Of a stretch of 64,000 nucleotides of DNA, positions 22,329 to 30,729 are shown one piece after another. The position numbers were made by a program, and so were the translations under genes. This DNA is from JBBQCW01 sp038319025 (GTDB lineage Bacteria > Actinomycetota > Thermoleophilia > Solirubrobacterales > Solirubrobacteraceae): positions 1 through 64,000 of the forward strand of contig JBBQCW010000003.1 in assembly GCA_038319025.1 (NCBI GenBank), in the 5' to 3' direction. Below the pieces are notes generated by a model, which saw nothing but the letters and a program-made list of their open reading frames with translations, made no database searches and was not told where the DNA came from. Within the stretch, counting starts at the first letter, position 1. Each line of letters begins with the position of its first letter.

Positions 22329-22667
22329 ATGACGACCGCTCAACTCGACCGCACGTTCTCTGCCCTGGCCGACCCTACGCGCCGGGCGATCCTCGCCCGG
22401 CTCGCTGAAGGCGACGCGACGGTCAACGAGCTGGCCGAGCCTTTCCCCATCAGCTTGCAGGCCGTCTCCAAGCACCTGAAGGTGCTTGAGCGCGCCGGCC
22501 TGATCTCCCGTGGGCGAGACGCGCAGTTGCGTCCCTCGCGACTGGAGGCGGCGCCGCTGGGTGAGGCGGTCGACTGGCTGAGCACCTACCGCGCGTTCTA
22601 CGACGGCCGGCTCGACCGGCTCGAAAAGCACCTGCAGACCATCCAGCAAAAGGACACGACCCCATGA
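22329..22667 (+). CDS. ArsR-family transcriptional regulator
   Basis: The 112-residue protein has the winged helix of the ArsR/SmtB family, with FSALADPTRRAILARL, FPISLQAVSKHLKVLERAGLI and a basic wing. It lacks the metal-binding Cys pair of classic ArsR. Members of this branch often pair with an AHSA1/SRPBCC gene, and here that gene overlaps its stop. It probably represses its own operon through the upstream palindromes. Confidence 0.9.
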   Translation: MTTAQLDRTFSALADPTRRAILARLAEGDATVNELAEPFPISLQAVSKHLKVLERAGLISRGRDAQLRPSRLEAAPLGEAVDWLSTYRAFYDGRLDRLEKHLQTIQQKDTTP

Positions 22668-23122
22668 CCGATTCACCCATCACCGAACACCAGTTCACGA
22701 TCACCCGCGTCCTCGACGCCCCGCAGGCGTTGGTGTGGGCCTGCTGGACCGAGCCCGAGCGGTTCGCCGCGTGGTTCGGGCCCGAGCACTTCCACACTCC
22801 GGTCGAGTCGGTCGAGATCGACCTGCGGCCGGGCGGCGCGTTCAAGAGCACGATGGTGGGCCCGGACGGAACGGAGTACCCGGGCAATGGGACGCTCGTG
22901 GAGGTCACGCCGACGGAGCGCTTCTCATTCGTGGAGGAGGACATCGATCACCCGATGATGGAACGCCAGCACACCATCCTGTCGTTCAACGACCTAGGGG
23001 ACGGACGGACTGAGCTCATCATCGACGTGACCATGCTGTGCGTCGACGAGATGATCCCGATGGCAAACGCCGGCTGGGCCGGCACGCTGGACAAGCTCGA
23101 GGGTGTGCTGGCGGCAGCCTGA
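22664..23122 (+). CDS. AHSA1/SRPBCC-family protein
   Basis: This 152-residue protein begins at an ATG overlapping the regulator stop. It reads as a START-like fold: FTITRVLDAPQALVWACWTEPERFAAWFGP at the N terminus, then RPGGAF, and a C-terminal helix. Such proteins bind hydrophobic ligands in a deep cavity. The ArsR pairing suggests ligand-responsive expression. The ligand is unknown. Confidence 0.85.
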   Translation: MTDSPITEHQFTITRVLDAPQALVWACWTEPERFAAWFGPEHFHTPVESVEIDLRPGGAFKSTMVGPDGTEYPGNGTLVEVTPTERFSFVEEDIDHPMMERQHTILSFNDLGDGRTELIIDVTMLCVDEMIPMANAGWAGTLDKLEGVLAAA

Positions 23123-23150
23123 TCTGGGAGGCGCCCGCAGCCCGCCGGCC

Positions 23151-23426
23151 TCAGCTGGCCGGGTGCGCCTTCGCCCACTTGACGATCGTCCCCGAGCCGC
23201 TGACGGCCTCGCCGTCGTCGGTCACGAGCACGGGCACGTTGTCCTGGCCGGAGATTTCACGGATCTCATCACGCTTTCCGGTACGGGTCCACGGCAGCAG
23301 CCGGTAACCGTCGACGGTCTCGATCTCGATGGTGTGTCCGGCGTCGCGCAGGGCTTTGGCGGCACGCCCACATGGGTGCCCGAGGGCGGCGCCGTGATCC
23401 TCTTGTCCACAGGTGTAGAGCTTCAT
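23151..23426 (-). CDS. Thioredoxin-fold protein, glutaredoxin/GST N-terminal type
   Basis: The 91-residue product begins MKLYTCGQEDHG, a strand followed by a Cys in the active-site position, and carries the cis-Pro motif NVPVLVTDDGEAVSGS. It lacks the second Cys of a CxxC pair, so it would act by a monothiol or glutathionyl-type mechanism, or as a non-catalytic fold. It is transcribed alone and convergently with the SRPBCC gene. Confidence 0.75.
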   Translation of the reverse strand: MKLYTCGQEDHGAALGHPCGRAAKALRDAGHTIEIETVDGYRLLPWTRTGKRDEIREISGQDNVPVLVTDDGEAVSGSGTIVKWAKAHPAS

Positions 23427-23477
23427 GTGGCGATCCTACGCGCCGTGGCCCCGCACGTCGGCGCTACCGCCGGCGAC

Positions 23478-24341
23478 TCAGGCGCCGCCGTAGGCGACTA
23501 CGAGATCGGTGGCGATCCCGAGAAGGAAGCCGGTGCCCAGCAGGTAGAGCCCGAACTCCTTGTGGCCCATGCGACGCGTACCGGACCAGATCTCCCCGAT
23601 CACGTACAGGATGGCCCCGCCGGCGAGGGAGAAGAAGAGGAGTTCCAGCGCGTCGCTGCTGACTTGGTAGCCGACCATCGAGCCGATGAAGGTGGGGCCG
23701 CCCGCCACGAGGCCGGCCAAGCCGAGCCACCGCCAGGACGGACGAACGTCGCCGAGGGGCCCGACGATCCCGAAACCCTCGGTGGTGTTGTGCAGCGCGA
23801 AGCCGATGATCAGCACCGTGGCCAAGGCGACCTCGCCGGCCTGCGCTGAGACGCCGATGGCTAGACCCTCGGCGAAGTTGTGCAGACCGATGGCCGTGGC
23901 CACAACCATCCCCCGGCGCAGGGTTCGGCGCTCCAGGTCGCTCAGTGCATGCTTGTGGGCCGCGAGTTCGACCGGAGTCATCACGGCCGTCGACTCGCCG
24001 CCGGCCAGCGGGGGCATCTCTGGATCGGGTGTGCCCATGAGTCGCTGGACGGTCGCGATGCCACCCAGACCCACCATGAACCCGACGCTCATCAGCGCGA
24101 ACAGGCCGACTACCGGCCAGATGGATGTGTCGTGCGCCTTGAAGGCGGTGAGATGGGTCTCGATGATTCCGAGCCCCTGGGCGCCGACGTCCATGAACAG
24201 GAAAGCCAGGATTCCGGCGGACAGCATCGACAGGCCAACACGGGCGCGGGTGCTGAGGCCCGAGGCGCGCCCGATCGGCAGGCCCAAGAAGATGGTGGAC
24301 CCGGCGATGGCACCGAGGAGAGCGGTCTGGGCGAAGGTCAT
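23478..24341 (-). CDS. ZIP-family metal transporter
   Basis: The 287-residue membrane protein has about eight hydrophobic segments and the family signature in its fourth and fifth helices, HNFAEG and HNTTEG, with histidine/glutamate metal ligands. A His-containing loop (KHALSDLE) lies in the central variable region. ZIP proteins move Zn, Fe or Mn into the cytoplasm. A DtxR-type palindrome lies 16 bases upstream, so iron or manganese control is likely. Confidence 0.85.
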   Translation of the reverse strand: MTFAQTALLGAIAGSTIFLGLPIGRASGLSTRARVGLSMLSAGILAFLFMDVGAQGLGIIETHLTAFKAHDTSIWPVVGLFALMSVGFMVGLGGIATVQRLMGTPDPEMPPLAGGESTAVMTPVELAAHKHALSDLERRTLRRGMVVATAIGLHNFAEGLAIGVSAQAGEVALATVLIIGFALHNTTEGFGIVGPLGDVRPSWRWLGLAGLVAGGPTFIGSMVGYQVSSDALELLFFSLAGGAILYVIGEIWSGTRRMGHKEFGLYLLGTGFLLGIATDLVVAYGGA

Positions 24342-24356
24342 GATCGCGTCGTGCGG

Positions 24357-24370
24357 TTAGGCATGCCTAA
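24357..24370. promoter_or_regulatory. DtxR/IdeR/MntR-like palindrome
   Basis: TTAGGCATGCCTAA is a perfect 14-base palindrome that resembles the TTAGG...CCTAA half-sites of DtxR-family repressors. It lies 16 bases upstream of the ZIP transporter and 85 bases upstream of the divergent ubiquitin-like gene. Confidence 0.6.
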
Positions 24371-24454
24371 AGATACACGACCTCCCGCGTAGGAGATGGT
24401 GAGAACTTTGGGATCGAGGTTTGAAGGCGGTCGGGCCGGGGCTAGGATCGACTC

Positions 24455-24718
24455 ATGCCCACCCTGCAGATCCGCGGCGTCCTGCGCGACCTCACCGGTG
24501 GTCGCGCGGAGCATTCGGTTCACGGCGCCACCGTGGTCGACGCCCTGCGTGACTTTGAGGGCGCCAACCCGGCCGCGAGCGGCTGGATCCTCGACGAACG
24601 CGGACACATCCGCCGGCACATCAACGTGTTCGTCGACGGCGAGCAGGGTACGGCGACCACACCGGTCGGTGACGATGCCCGAATAGACGTGCTGCCCGCG
24701 ATCTCAGGAGGACGATGA
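24455..24718 (+). CDS. MoaD/ThiS-family ubiquitin-like protein
   Basis: The 87-residue protein has a beta-grasp pattern (LQIRGVLRDLTGG, TVVDALRDF, INVFVDGEQG, IDVLPAISGG) and ends in SGGR. A C-terminal Gly-Gly is the site of adenylation and thiocarboxylation in MoaD, ThiS and related sulphur carriers. The extra Arg after it would need removal for that chemistry. It lies two bases before a propeller-type partner gene. Confidence 0.75.
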   Translation: MPTLQIRGVLRDLTGGRAEHSVHGATVVDALRDFEGANPAASGWILDERGHIRRHINVFVDGEQGTATTPVGDDARIDVLPAISGGR

Positions 24719-24719
24719 C

Positions 24720-25787
24720 GTGACCGAACTGCTCGTGGCGACCAAGAAGGGCCTCTTCGTACTTGACGGCGAGCCCGGTGACCCGTTCACGGTCGCCGCG
24801 CGCGCCTTCCCCGGCGAGCCGGTCGAGTACGCGCTGCGCGACCCCGCGACGCGGCGGATCATCGCGTCTGTCACATCGCCCTTCTATGGGCCCAAGATCT
24901 GGTTCACGGACGACCCCGCGGGCGACTGGACGCAATCCGAGGGCGTCGTCCTGCCCGAGGGCGGTGACGCCGCGCTGGAGCGCATTTGGGTCATCGTCGC
25001 CGGGGAGGAGGGACGCCTGTATGCGGGCGGCGACCCAGGCGTGCTGTTCGAAAGCCGTGACGGCGGCGCCACCTGGGAACTCAACCGTGCGCTATGGGAA
25101 CACCCGACCCGGCCCGCGTGGCAGCCCGGCGGCGGCGGCCTGTGCCTGCACTCGATCGTGCCGTGGCCCGGCGAACCCGAACGGTTGGCGGTGGCCGTCT
25201 CTGCCGCGGGCGTATGGCTGACTGACGATGGCGGCGCGAGCTGGCGTCAGGGGAACGAGGGCCTCCTCCCGCGCTATCTGCCTGAGGACCCGAGCGAGGA
25301 CGTGCAAGTCGGCTTGTGCGTGCATAACCTGCGCCGGGCGCCCAGCAACCCGAAACGCATGTTCATGCAGTTCCACGGCGGGGTCTACCGATCCGACGAC
25401 GGCGGGGAGTCGTGGACGGAAATCGGCCAGGGGCTACCGTCGGACTTTGGCTTCCCGATGGTGGTGGATCCCGCTGATCCGGACAGCGCCTTCGTGATCC
25501 CTCTGACCGCCGACACCGATCGTGTCACCCCCGACGGGCAGGTGCGCGTCTACGAGACGCGTGACGCCGGGGCCACGTGGGCTCCGCGCGGAGACGGGCT
25601 GCCGCAAGAACACGCGTATCTCACCGTGCTGCGCCTGGCGTTCGACCGCACGCCGACCGGCACCGGGTTCGAGATGTACTTCGGGGCCACGTCGGGCGAC
25701 GTGTTCGGCTCGGCCGACAAGGGCGCCACGTGGTTCACCGCGGCGACGCGGCTGGCGCCGGTGTTCTCGGTGACGGCTTCGGGGTAG
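24720..25787 (+). CDS. BNR/Asp-box beta-propeller protein
   Basis: This 355-residue protein (GTG start, AGGAGG upstream) contains repeated Asp-boxes such as SRDGGATWE, TDDGGASWR, SDDGGESWT and TRDAGATWA, spaced as in sialidase/sortilin-type propellers. It lacks a signal peptide. It is paired with a ubiquitin-like gene, an arrangement seen repeatedly in bacteria without a known function. There is no sign of sialidase catalytic residues. Confidence 0.75.
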   Translation: MTELLVATKKGLFVLDGEPGDPFTVAARAFPGEPVEYALRDPATRRIIASVTSPFYGPKIWFTDDPAGDWTQSEGVVLPEGGDAALERIWVIVAGEEGRLYAGGDPGVLFESRDGGATWELNRALWEHPTRPAWQPGGGGLCLHSIVPWPGEPERLAVAVSAAGVWLTDDGGASWRQGNEGLLPRYLPEDPSEDVQVGLCVHNLRRAPSNPKRMFMQFHGGVYRSDDGGESWTEIGQGLPSDFGFPMVVDPADPDSAFVIPLTADTDRVTPDGQVRVYETRDAGATWAPRGDGLPQEHAYLTVLRLAFDRTPTGTGFEMYFGATSGDVFGSADKGATWFTAATRLAPVFSVTASG

Positions 25788-25796
25788 CCCGCCGCA

Positions 25797-27584
25797 TCAC
25801 ACCTCCAAGGCCTCCGAAGCCACCATCCACGCTTCCTCGAGCTCTTCGCGCTCGGTGCCGAGCGCCTCGAGTTCGGCCTGCAACGTACCCAGCAGGGCAT
25901 GGTCGCTGGAACCGGCGATCATCTCCTCGTGGATGGCGGTCTCGCGCTTGGTGACGCGGTCAAGTGCGCGCTCCAGCCGCTGGATCTCCTTGCGGGTGGT
26001 GCGCAGCACGGCGCCCGGGGTGGCGGCCGCGGGCGTTGACACCGGCGACGCGCCCATCGACGCCCCATCCCGGCGTAGCTCCACGTACTGCTCGATGCCG
26101 CCCGGAAGATGCCGGATGCCACCGCCTTCGACGAGCCCGTAGACGTCGTCGCAAACGCGCTCGACGAAATAGCGATCGTGGCTCACCACCACCAGCGTGC
26201 CTGGCCAGCTGTCCAGCAGATCCTCGAGCGCCGTGAGGGTGTCGATGTCCAGGTCGTTCGTCGGCTCGTCCAGCAGCAGGACGTTGGGCTCGTCCATGAG
26301 CAGGCGCATCAGGCCCAGGCGCCGACGCTCTCCACCGGACAGGTCGCGTACCAGCGTGCGGGCCTTCTCGCCGCGAAACCCGAATCGGTCGCACAGCAAC
26401 GCAGCGGTGATCTGCTGCCCGTCGCCCAGCGTCGCCGTGCCGCGGACCTCTTCCAGGGCCTCAAGGACGCGCAGATGATCAGGGATCTCCGCCGTCTCCT
26501 GGGAAAGGTGGGCGACGCGGATCGTCGTGCCCCGCTCAACACGCCCCTTGGTCGGCGCCATTTCGCCGCTCAGCAGCTTGATCAGCGTCGTCTTACCCGA
26601 GCCGTTGACCCCGACCAGGGCGACGCGGTCGGCCGGCCCGAGACGCCACGTCAGATCATGGAGCACCTGCTTGCCGTCGAAGTCGACGGACACATCGACG
26701 GCATCCAGCACCTTGCTGCCCAACCGGGCGGTGGCAAAACGGAGCAGCTCGGCGCGGTCGCGCATTTCGGGCTCGTCGGCGATCAGCGCGTTGGCGGCCT
26801 CGATCCGGAACTTGGGTTTGGCGGTCCGGGCCGGAGGACCGCGGCGAAGCCACGCCAACTCCTTGCGGATCAACTGTTGGCGACGGCTGTCACGCGCGGC
26901 CTCTTGGCGGTCGCGCTCGGCGCGGGCCAGCACATACGCTGCGTACCCGCCTTCGTATTGGTGAACAGCGCCGTCGGCAACCTCCCACGTGGTCGTGCAC
27001 ACGGCGTCCAGGAACCAGCGGTCGTGGGTGACCACGAGCATCGAGCCGCGGCGGGCGGCCAAGTGGCGAGCCAGCCAGTCGACGCCTTCCACGTCGAGGT
27101 GGTTGGTGGGCTCGTCCAGCAGCAACAGTTCGGGGCCGTCGAGCAGCAGGTGGGCGAGGGCGATTCGCCGCCGCTCGCCACCGGAGAGCGGAGCGATCGG
27201 GGTGTCCAGGCCTTCGGGGAAGCGGGCCAGGTCGACGCCGCCCAGCAGACCATCGAGTACTCCGCGGAAAGTGCTGTCGCCCGCCCACTCGTGATCGGCG
27301 CGGTCGCCGATCAGTTCCTGGCGGATCGTGCGCTGCTCGTCCAGGTCGTCGCCCTGACCCAGCAGCGCCAGTCCCACATCGCCGGCGCGCGTGAGCAGGC
27401 CCTCATCAGTCTCCTCGAGGCCTGCGATCAACCGCAGCAGGGTGGACTTGCCGTCGCCGTTGCGGCCGACCACGCCGATCCGGTCGCCGGCCGCCACCCC
27501 GAGCGTGATGTCGCGCAGCACCGATCGGCTGCCATAGCCCTTGCTGACGTCCTTCAGGTTGACGAGGTTGCGAGGCGAGGCCAT
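25797..27584 (-). CDS. ABC-F family ATPase (Uup-like)
   Basis: The 595-residue protein has two ABC domains and no transmembrane segments. The first has GRNGDGKST (about residue 40), LSGGERRR and LLLLDEPTNHLD. The second has GVNGSGKTT, LSGGERRR and LLLLDEPTNDLD. A linker near residues 230-270 and a C-terminal coiled coil (about 530-590) match the Uup type. ABC-F proteins act on ribosomes or branched DNA. No resistance is implied by sequence alone. Confidence 0.9.
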   Translation of the reverse strand: MASPRNLVNLKDVSKGYGSRSVLRDITLGVAAGDRIGVVGRNGDGKSTLLRLIAGLEETDEGLLTRAGDVGLALLGQGDDLDEQRTIRQELIGDRADHEWAGDSTFRGVLDGLLGGVDLARFPEGLDTPIAPLSGGERRRIALAHLLLDGPELLLLDEPTNHLDVEGVDWLARHLAARRGSMLVVTHDRWFLDAVCTTTWEVADGAVHQYEGGYAAYVLARAERDRQEAARDSRRQQLIRKELAWLRRGPPARTAKPKFRIEAANALIADEPEMRDRAELLRFATARLGSKVLDAVDVSVDFDGKQVLHDLTWRLGPADRVALVGVNGSGKTTLIKLLSGEMAPTKGRVERGTTIRVAHLSQETAEIPDHLRVLEALEEVRGTATLGDGQQITAALLCDRFGFRGEKARTLVRDLSGGERRRLGLMRLLMDEPNVLLLDEPTNDLDIDTLTALEDLLDSWPGTLVVVSHDRYFVERVCDDVYGLVEGGGIRHLPGGIEQYVELRRDGASMGASPVSTPAAATPGAVLRTTRKEIQRLERALDRVTKRETAIHEEMIAGSSDHALLGTLQAELEALGTEREELEEAWMVASEALEV

Positions 27585-27660
27585 CGGGGTGCATCCTGCC
27601 CGGATCGCAGGTTGGCGGCGCCCACGCCGGTCTCAGCGAGGCTGTCCGTCTTGCATCCTG

Positions 27661-27672
27661 GAACAGATGTTC
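27661..27672. promoter_or_regulatory. Candidate LexA box
   Basis: GAAC-AGAT-GTTC matches the GAAC-N4-GTTC core used by LexA of Gram-positive bacteria and Actinobacteria. It lies 18 bases before the FAD oxidase start and 76 bases from the divergent ABC-F start. Confidence 0.45.
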
Positions 27673-27690
27673 TGTAGTGTGGGACATGCG

Positions 27691-29034
27691 ATGACTCAAG
27701 GCTTCGACGGTGACCTCTTCGAACGAGGCGACGGCGCTTACGAGACGGCGCGCCGAGCAGCCGTGTGGAACGGGCGGACGCCCGACCGCTTCCCTGACGT
27801 GATCGTGCAGGCGCACACCGAGGAGGACCTCATACGCGCCGTACGCCTGGCCCGCGATCGCGACCTGCGGATCGGTGTGCGTTCGGGCGGCCACAGCTGG
27901 GCCGGCAATCACCTCCGTGACGGCGGGCTGCTGCTCGACGTCTCCCGGCTGAACGCCGCTGAGATCGATGCACCGGCGATGAGCGCCTCCGTGCAGCCGG
28001 GCTGCGGCGGCAGTGAGCTCGTCGCCGCTCTCGGCGAGCAGGACCTGTTCTTCCCGGCCGGCCACTGCCAGGGCGTGGCCGTGGGCGGCTACCTGCTGCA
28101 GGGTGGATACGGCTGGAACGGCCGCGTTCACGGCCCCGCCTGCATGAGCATCGAGGCGATCGACGTCGTCACCGCGAACGGCGAACTGGTCCACGCCGAC
28201 GCCGATCAGCACCCCGGGTTGCTGTGGGCCGCGCGTGGTTCGGGACCTGGGTTCTTCGGGGTCGTCTCGCGCTTTCACCTCCGCGTGTACCCCAAGCCGA
28301 AGGTCGTCGCCAACGGCGTCTTCATCTACCCGATGGACGTGCTGGACGAAGTGTTCCGTTGGGCGCACGAGGTCGGTCCTCAGGTCGCGCGGACGATGGA
28401 GCTCATGGTGGTAATCCATCGCGACGACGCCGGCGAGCAGGAGATCGTCGTGACCGGGCCGACACTCGTCGGCAGCGAGGAGGAGGCCCGAGAGGTGCTG
28501 GCCGTCCTGCAGACCTGCCCGGTGATCGACCGTGCCAAGCTGGCCCTGCCGCACGTGCCGGTGACGATGGACGACCTCTACGCCGGCGTCACCGCGGCGT
28601 ACCCAACCGGGCACCGCTACGCCGCGGACAACATGTGGACGCACGCCCCCGTCGAGGACCTCCTGCCCGGACTCCATCGGATCGCCGACTCGATGCCCGA
28701 CAACCGCTACTCGCACATGCTCTGGATGAATTGGGGGCCAGGAACGACGCCTGCGCCGGAGCGGCCCGACATGGTCTACAGCTGCGAGGACGACACCTAC
28801 ATCGCCCTGTACGGAGTGTGGGAGGACGCCGCGACCGACGGTGCGAACGCCGCCTGGGTGGGGAACCGCATGCGGGAGATGGAGCCCTTTGCGACGGGCA
28901 TCCAGTTGGCCGATGAGAACCTCGGGCAGCGTCCCGCACGATTCCTCACCGACGAGAACATGGCCCGCCTGGATGGCGTCCGCACCGCCTACGACCCGGA
29001 AGGGCGGTTCCACCCGTGGATGGGGCGGTTGTGA
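27691..29034 (+). CDS. FAD-linked oxidase (PCMH/BBE-type)
   Basis: The ATG at 27,691 is chosen because the PCMH domain starts soon after. The 447-residue protein has the FAD-binding motif GVRSGGHSWAG with the His that can bind FAD covalently, and GHCQGVAVGGYLLQGGYGW. The C-terminal region ends AYDPEGRFHPWMGRL, a berberine-bridge-like end. The enzymes oxidise alcohols or rings of natural products or sugars. It overlaps the next gene and is probably co-transcribed with it. Confidence 0.8.
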   Translation: MTQGFDGDLFERGDGAYETARRAAVWNGRTPDRFPDVIVQAHTEEDLIRAVRLARDRDLRIGVRSGGHSWAGNHLRDGGLLLDVSRLNAAEIDAPAMSASVQPGCGGSELVAALGEQDLFFPAGHCQGVAVGGYLLQGGYGWNGRVHGPACMSIEAIDVVTANGELVHADADQHPGLLWAARGSGPGFFGVVSRFHLRVYPKPKVVANGVFIYPMDVLDEVFRWAHEVGPQVARTMELMVVIHRDDAGEQEIVVTGPTLVGSEEEAREVLAVLQTCPVIDRAKLALPHVPVTMDDLYAGVTAAYPTGHRYAADNMWTHAPVEDLLPGLHRIADSMPDNRYSHMLWMNWGPGTTPAPERPDMVYSCEDDTYIALYGVWEDAATDGANAAWVGNRMREMEPFATGIQLADENLGQRPARFLTDENMARLDGVRTAYDPEGRFHPWMGRL

Positions 29035-29819
29035 GCGACGCCGCGCTGGCGCCGTATCTGGAACGCCCGATGGACGCCCCAGAGCCGGACGTGCTCGCGG
29101 CGATCCGTCGCGGGCCGATTTCCCCATCCGACGCTCTCCACATTCGCGATCTCGACCGATTGCTCGACCCGGCGCCGCTCGCGCAGGAGACCGGCTGGTG
29201 CTGGCTGCCGGATGGCGTCGGCTACATCGCGGTGCGGACGGCGATGCCCGACGTGACGGGGGATATGGCCGACTGGTGGTTTGACTGGCATCCGCAAGCC
29301 GCCGATCGCTACCGCATCTGGCATCCCGTGGCCCATATCGACAATCGCGTGGAACTGCCGGCCACGCGGGGCGCGAAGGGTCACTGGGGCACGACGCACC
29401 ATCCGGTCGAGGACGTCGGAACGGGCGTCGTCCACGCGCGGATCGACTTCGTGCCGCCGTCGGAAGTCGGGTTCTTGAGCGATGCCCTGGACGACCCGCG
29501 TGTGGGCACGATCGTCTGCGGCTACGCCGGCGACGACACCCGCCACGTGCGCCACACGGTGATGGCGCACGTTTTTCTCAACGACGGTGACGGCGTCGTG
29601 CTCCGCAGCCGCTTCTGGCTGGGGTCGGCGATGCGGCCCTACCTACCGGCTCCGCTGGGCGCGCTGGGAGCAGCCGCGCTCAACCGCCCCGCCGTGCGCA
29701 ACCGCCTGATGCCGCGCAAGCTGCCGCAGGGCCTGGCAACACATTGCGCGGAGGAGTACGCCAACCTCGGCGTGCTCCTGCCCGAGTTGTACGAGCGGTT
29801 CGGGCCTAGGGCGCGCTGA
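29031..29819 (+). CDS. DAPG hydrolase (PhlG)-like protein
   Basis: A GTG overlaps the oxidase stop. The 262-residue product contains GDMADWWFDWHP followed by YRIWHPVAH and a late HCAEEYANL, the spacing of metal ligands in PhlG, which cleaves an acetyl group from 2,4-diacetylphloroglucinol by C-C hydrolysis. The true substrate here is unknown. Coupling to an FAD oxidase suggests a two-step aromatic conversion. Confidence 0.6.
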   Translation: MSDAALAPYLERPMDAPEPDVLAAIRRGPISPSDALHIRDLDRLLDPAPLAQETGWCWLPDGVGYIAVRTAMPDVTGDMADWWFDWHPQAADRYRIWHPVAHIDNRVELPATRGAKGHWGTTHHPVEDVGTGVVHARIDFVPPSEVGFLSDALDDPRVGTIVCGYAGDDTRHVRHTVMAHVFLNDGDGVVLRSRFWLGSAMRPYLPAPLGALGAAALNRPAVRNRLMPRKLPQGLATHCAEEYANLGVLLPELYERFGPRAR

Positions 29820-29821
29820 CC

Positions 29822-30070
29822 CTAATTCTCGTAAGCCTCGACTTCGGGGCCCGAGCGCAGGTCGGCCAGTTCGGGATCGGCGCCGAACTCTTCGCGACCG
29901 CGACGTTGACGCAGGAGGTCCCAATACTGGTCGAGCTCGACACGGATCTGCTCCATGCGGGCCTTCTCCTCGTCGGAGAGGCCCGGCTCAAGGCTGTGCC
30001 GTTCCCGCAGCGCGTGCTCCTCGGCGACGAGTTGCTCGATGTGGTCGGAGATCGCGGCATCTGAGGTCAT
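29822..30070 (-). CDS. DUF2630 family protein
   Basis: The 82-residue product begins with DHIEQLVAEEHALRER, followed by EEKARMEQIRVELDQYWDLLRQRR, the signature of this small actinobacterial family. It is helical, acidic and likely cytoplasmic. The function is unknown. It meets the DAPG-hydrolase-like gene tail to tail with a two-base gap. Confidence 0.8.
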   Translation of the reverse strand: MTSDAAISDHIEQLVAEEHALRERHSLEPGLSDEEKARMEQIRVELDQYWDLLRQRRGREEFGADPELADLRSGPEVEAYEN

Positions 30071-30168
30071 GGGTGAGTCCTATACCCGTGGAGCCCGGCG
30101 ATCAAGCCCGCCGCGTCTACGGTTGCAGTTCTGGGCCGGGGCGCGGAGAGTGTCTTCTCGCCGTCGTG

Positions 30169-30185
30169 ACGGATCGCCGATCCGT
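30169..30185. promoter_or_regulatory. Inverted repeat before ECF sigma gene
   Basis: ACGGATC-GCC-GATCCGT is a perfect 7-bp inverted repeat, 13 bases before the sigma factor start. It could be an operator or part of an autoregulated promoter. Confidence 0.4.
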
Positions 30186-30198
30186 TCGTAGTACTCGC

Positions 30199-30729
30199 AT
30201 GAGCGAGACCCTGACCATGGACTTCGCACCACCCAGCACGACGACACCCATCGCGTTCGAGGCGTTGTATCGCTCATCGGCCGACGAGGTGTACGCCTAC
30301 GTCCTGTCGCTGCTGCGTGATCGACCGGCCGCCGAGGACGTGACGGCCCAGGCCTTCGAGCGTGCCTACCGCAGGCAAAAGCGCTACGACGCCCGCAAGG
30401 GCACGCCGCGCCAGTGGCTGTTCGGCATTGCACGAAACGCCGCGCTCGACGAGCTGCGCCGTCGCGGTCGCACCGCCTCGCTGTTGGTGGATCCCCAAGA
30501 TCCTGCGGCCGTCGAGCCGTTCGCTGATGAGGCAGTCGATGCCGACCGCCGGGCGACCGTTCAGGCCGCGCTCGCAGCCATGGACGCTCGCGATCGCGAG
30601 CTCATCTCCCTCAAGTTCCACGCCGGGCTGTCCAACGCGGAAATCGCCGGCGTGCTCGGCGTCTCCGCCACCAATGCGGGCACACGCGTGCACCGCGCCG
30701 TCGCCAAGCTCCGGAAGGCATGCGCATGA
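30199..30729 (+). CDS. ECF-type RNA polymerase sigma factor
   Basis: The 176-residue protein has sigma region 2 (AFEALYRSSADEVYAYVLSL ... RQWLFGIARNAALDELRR) and region 4 (DRELISLKFHAGLSNAEIAGVLGVS). The ATG at 30,199 gives a normal start for the domain. It overlaps the next gene, a DUF4349 membrane protein that probably takes the place of an anti-sigma factor. Confidence 0.9.
   Translation: MSETLTMDFAPPSTTTPIAFEALYRSSADEVYAYVLSLLRDRPAAEDVTAQAFERAYRRQKRYDARKGTPRQWLFGIARNAALDELRRRGRTASLLVDPQDPAAVEPFADEAVDADRRATVQAALAAMDARDRELISLKFHAGLSNAEIAGVLGVSATNAGTRVHRAVAKLRKACA

Noticed and set aside
26109..27677. Forward frame opposite the ABC-F gene
   Set aside because: The reverse strand holds a complete ABC-F ATPase with all motifs; the forward translation has none.
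27406..29127. Reverse frame opposite the FAD oxidase
   Set aside because: Shadow of a clear flavoenzyme gene; no own ribosome site or domain.
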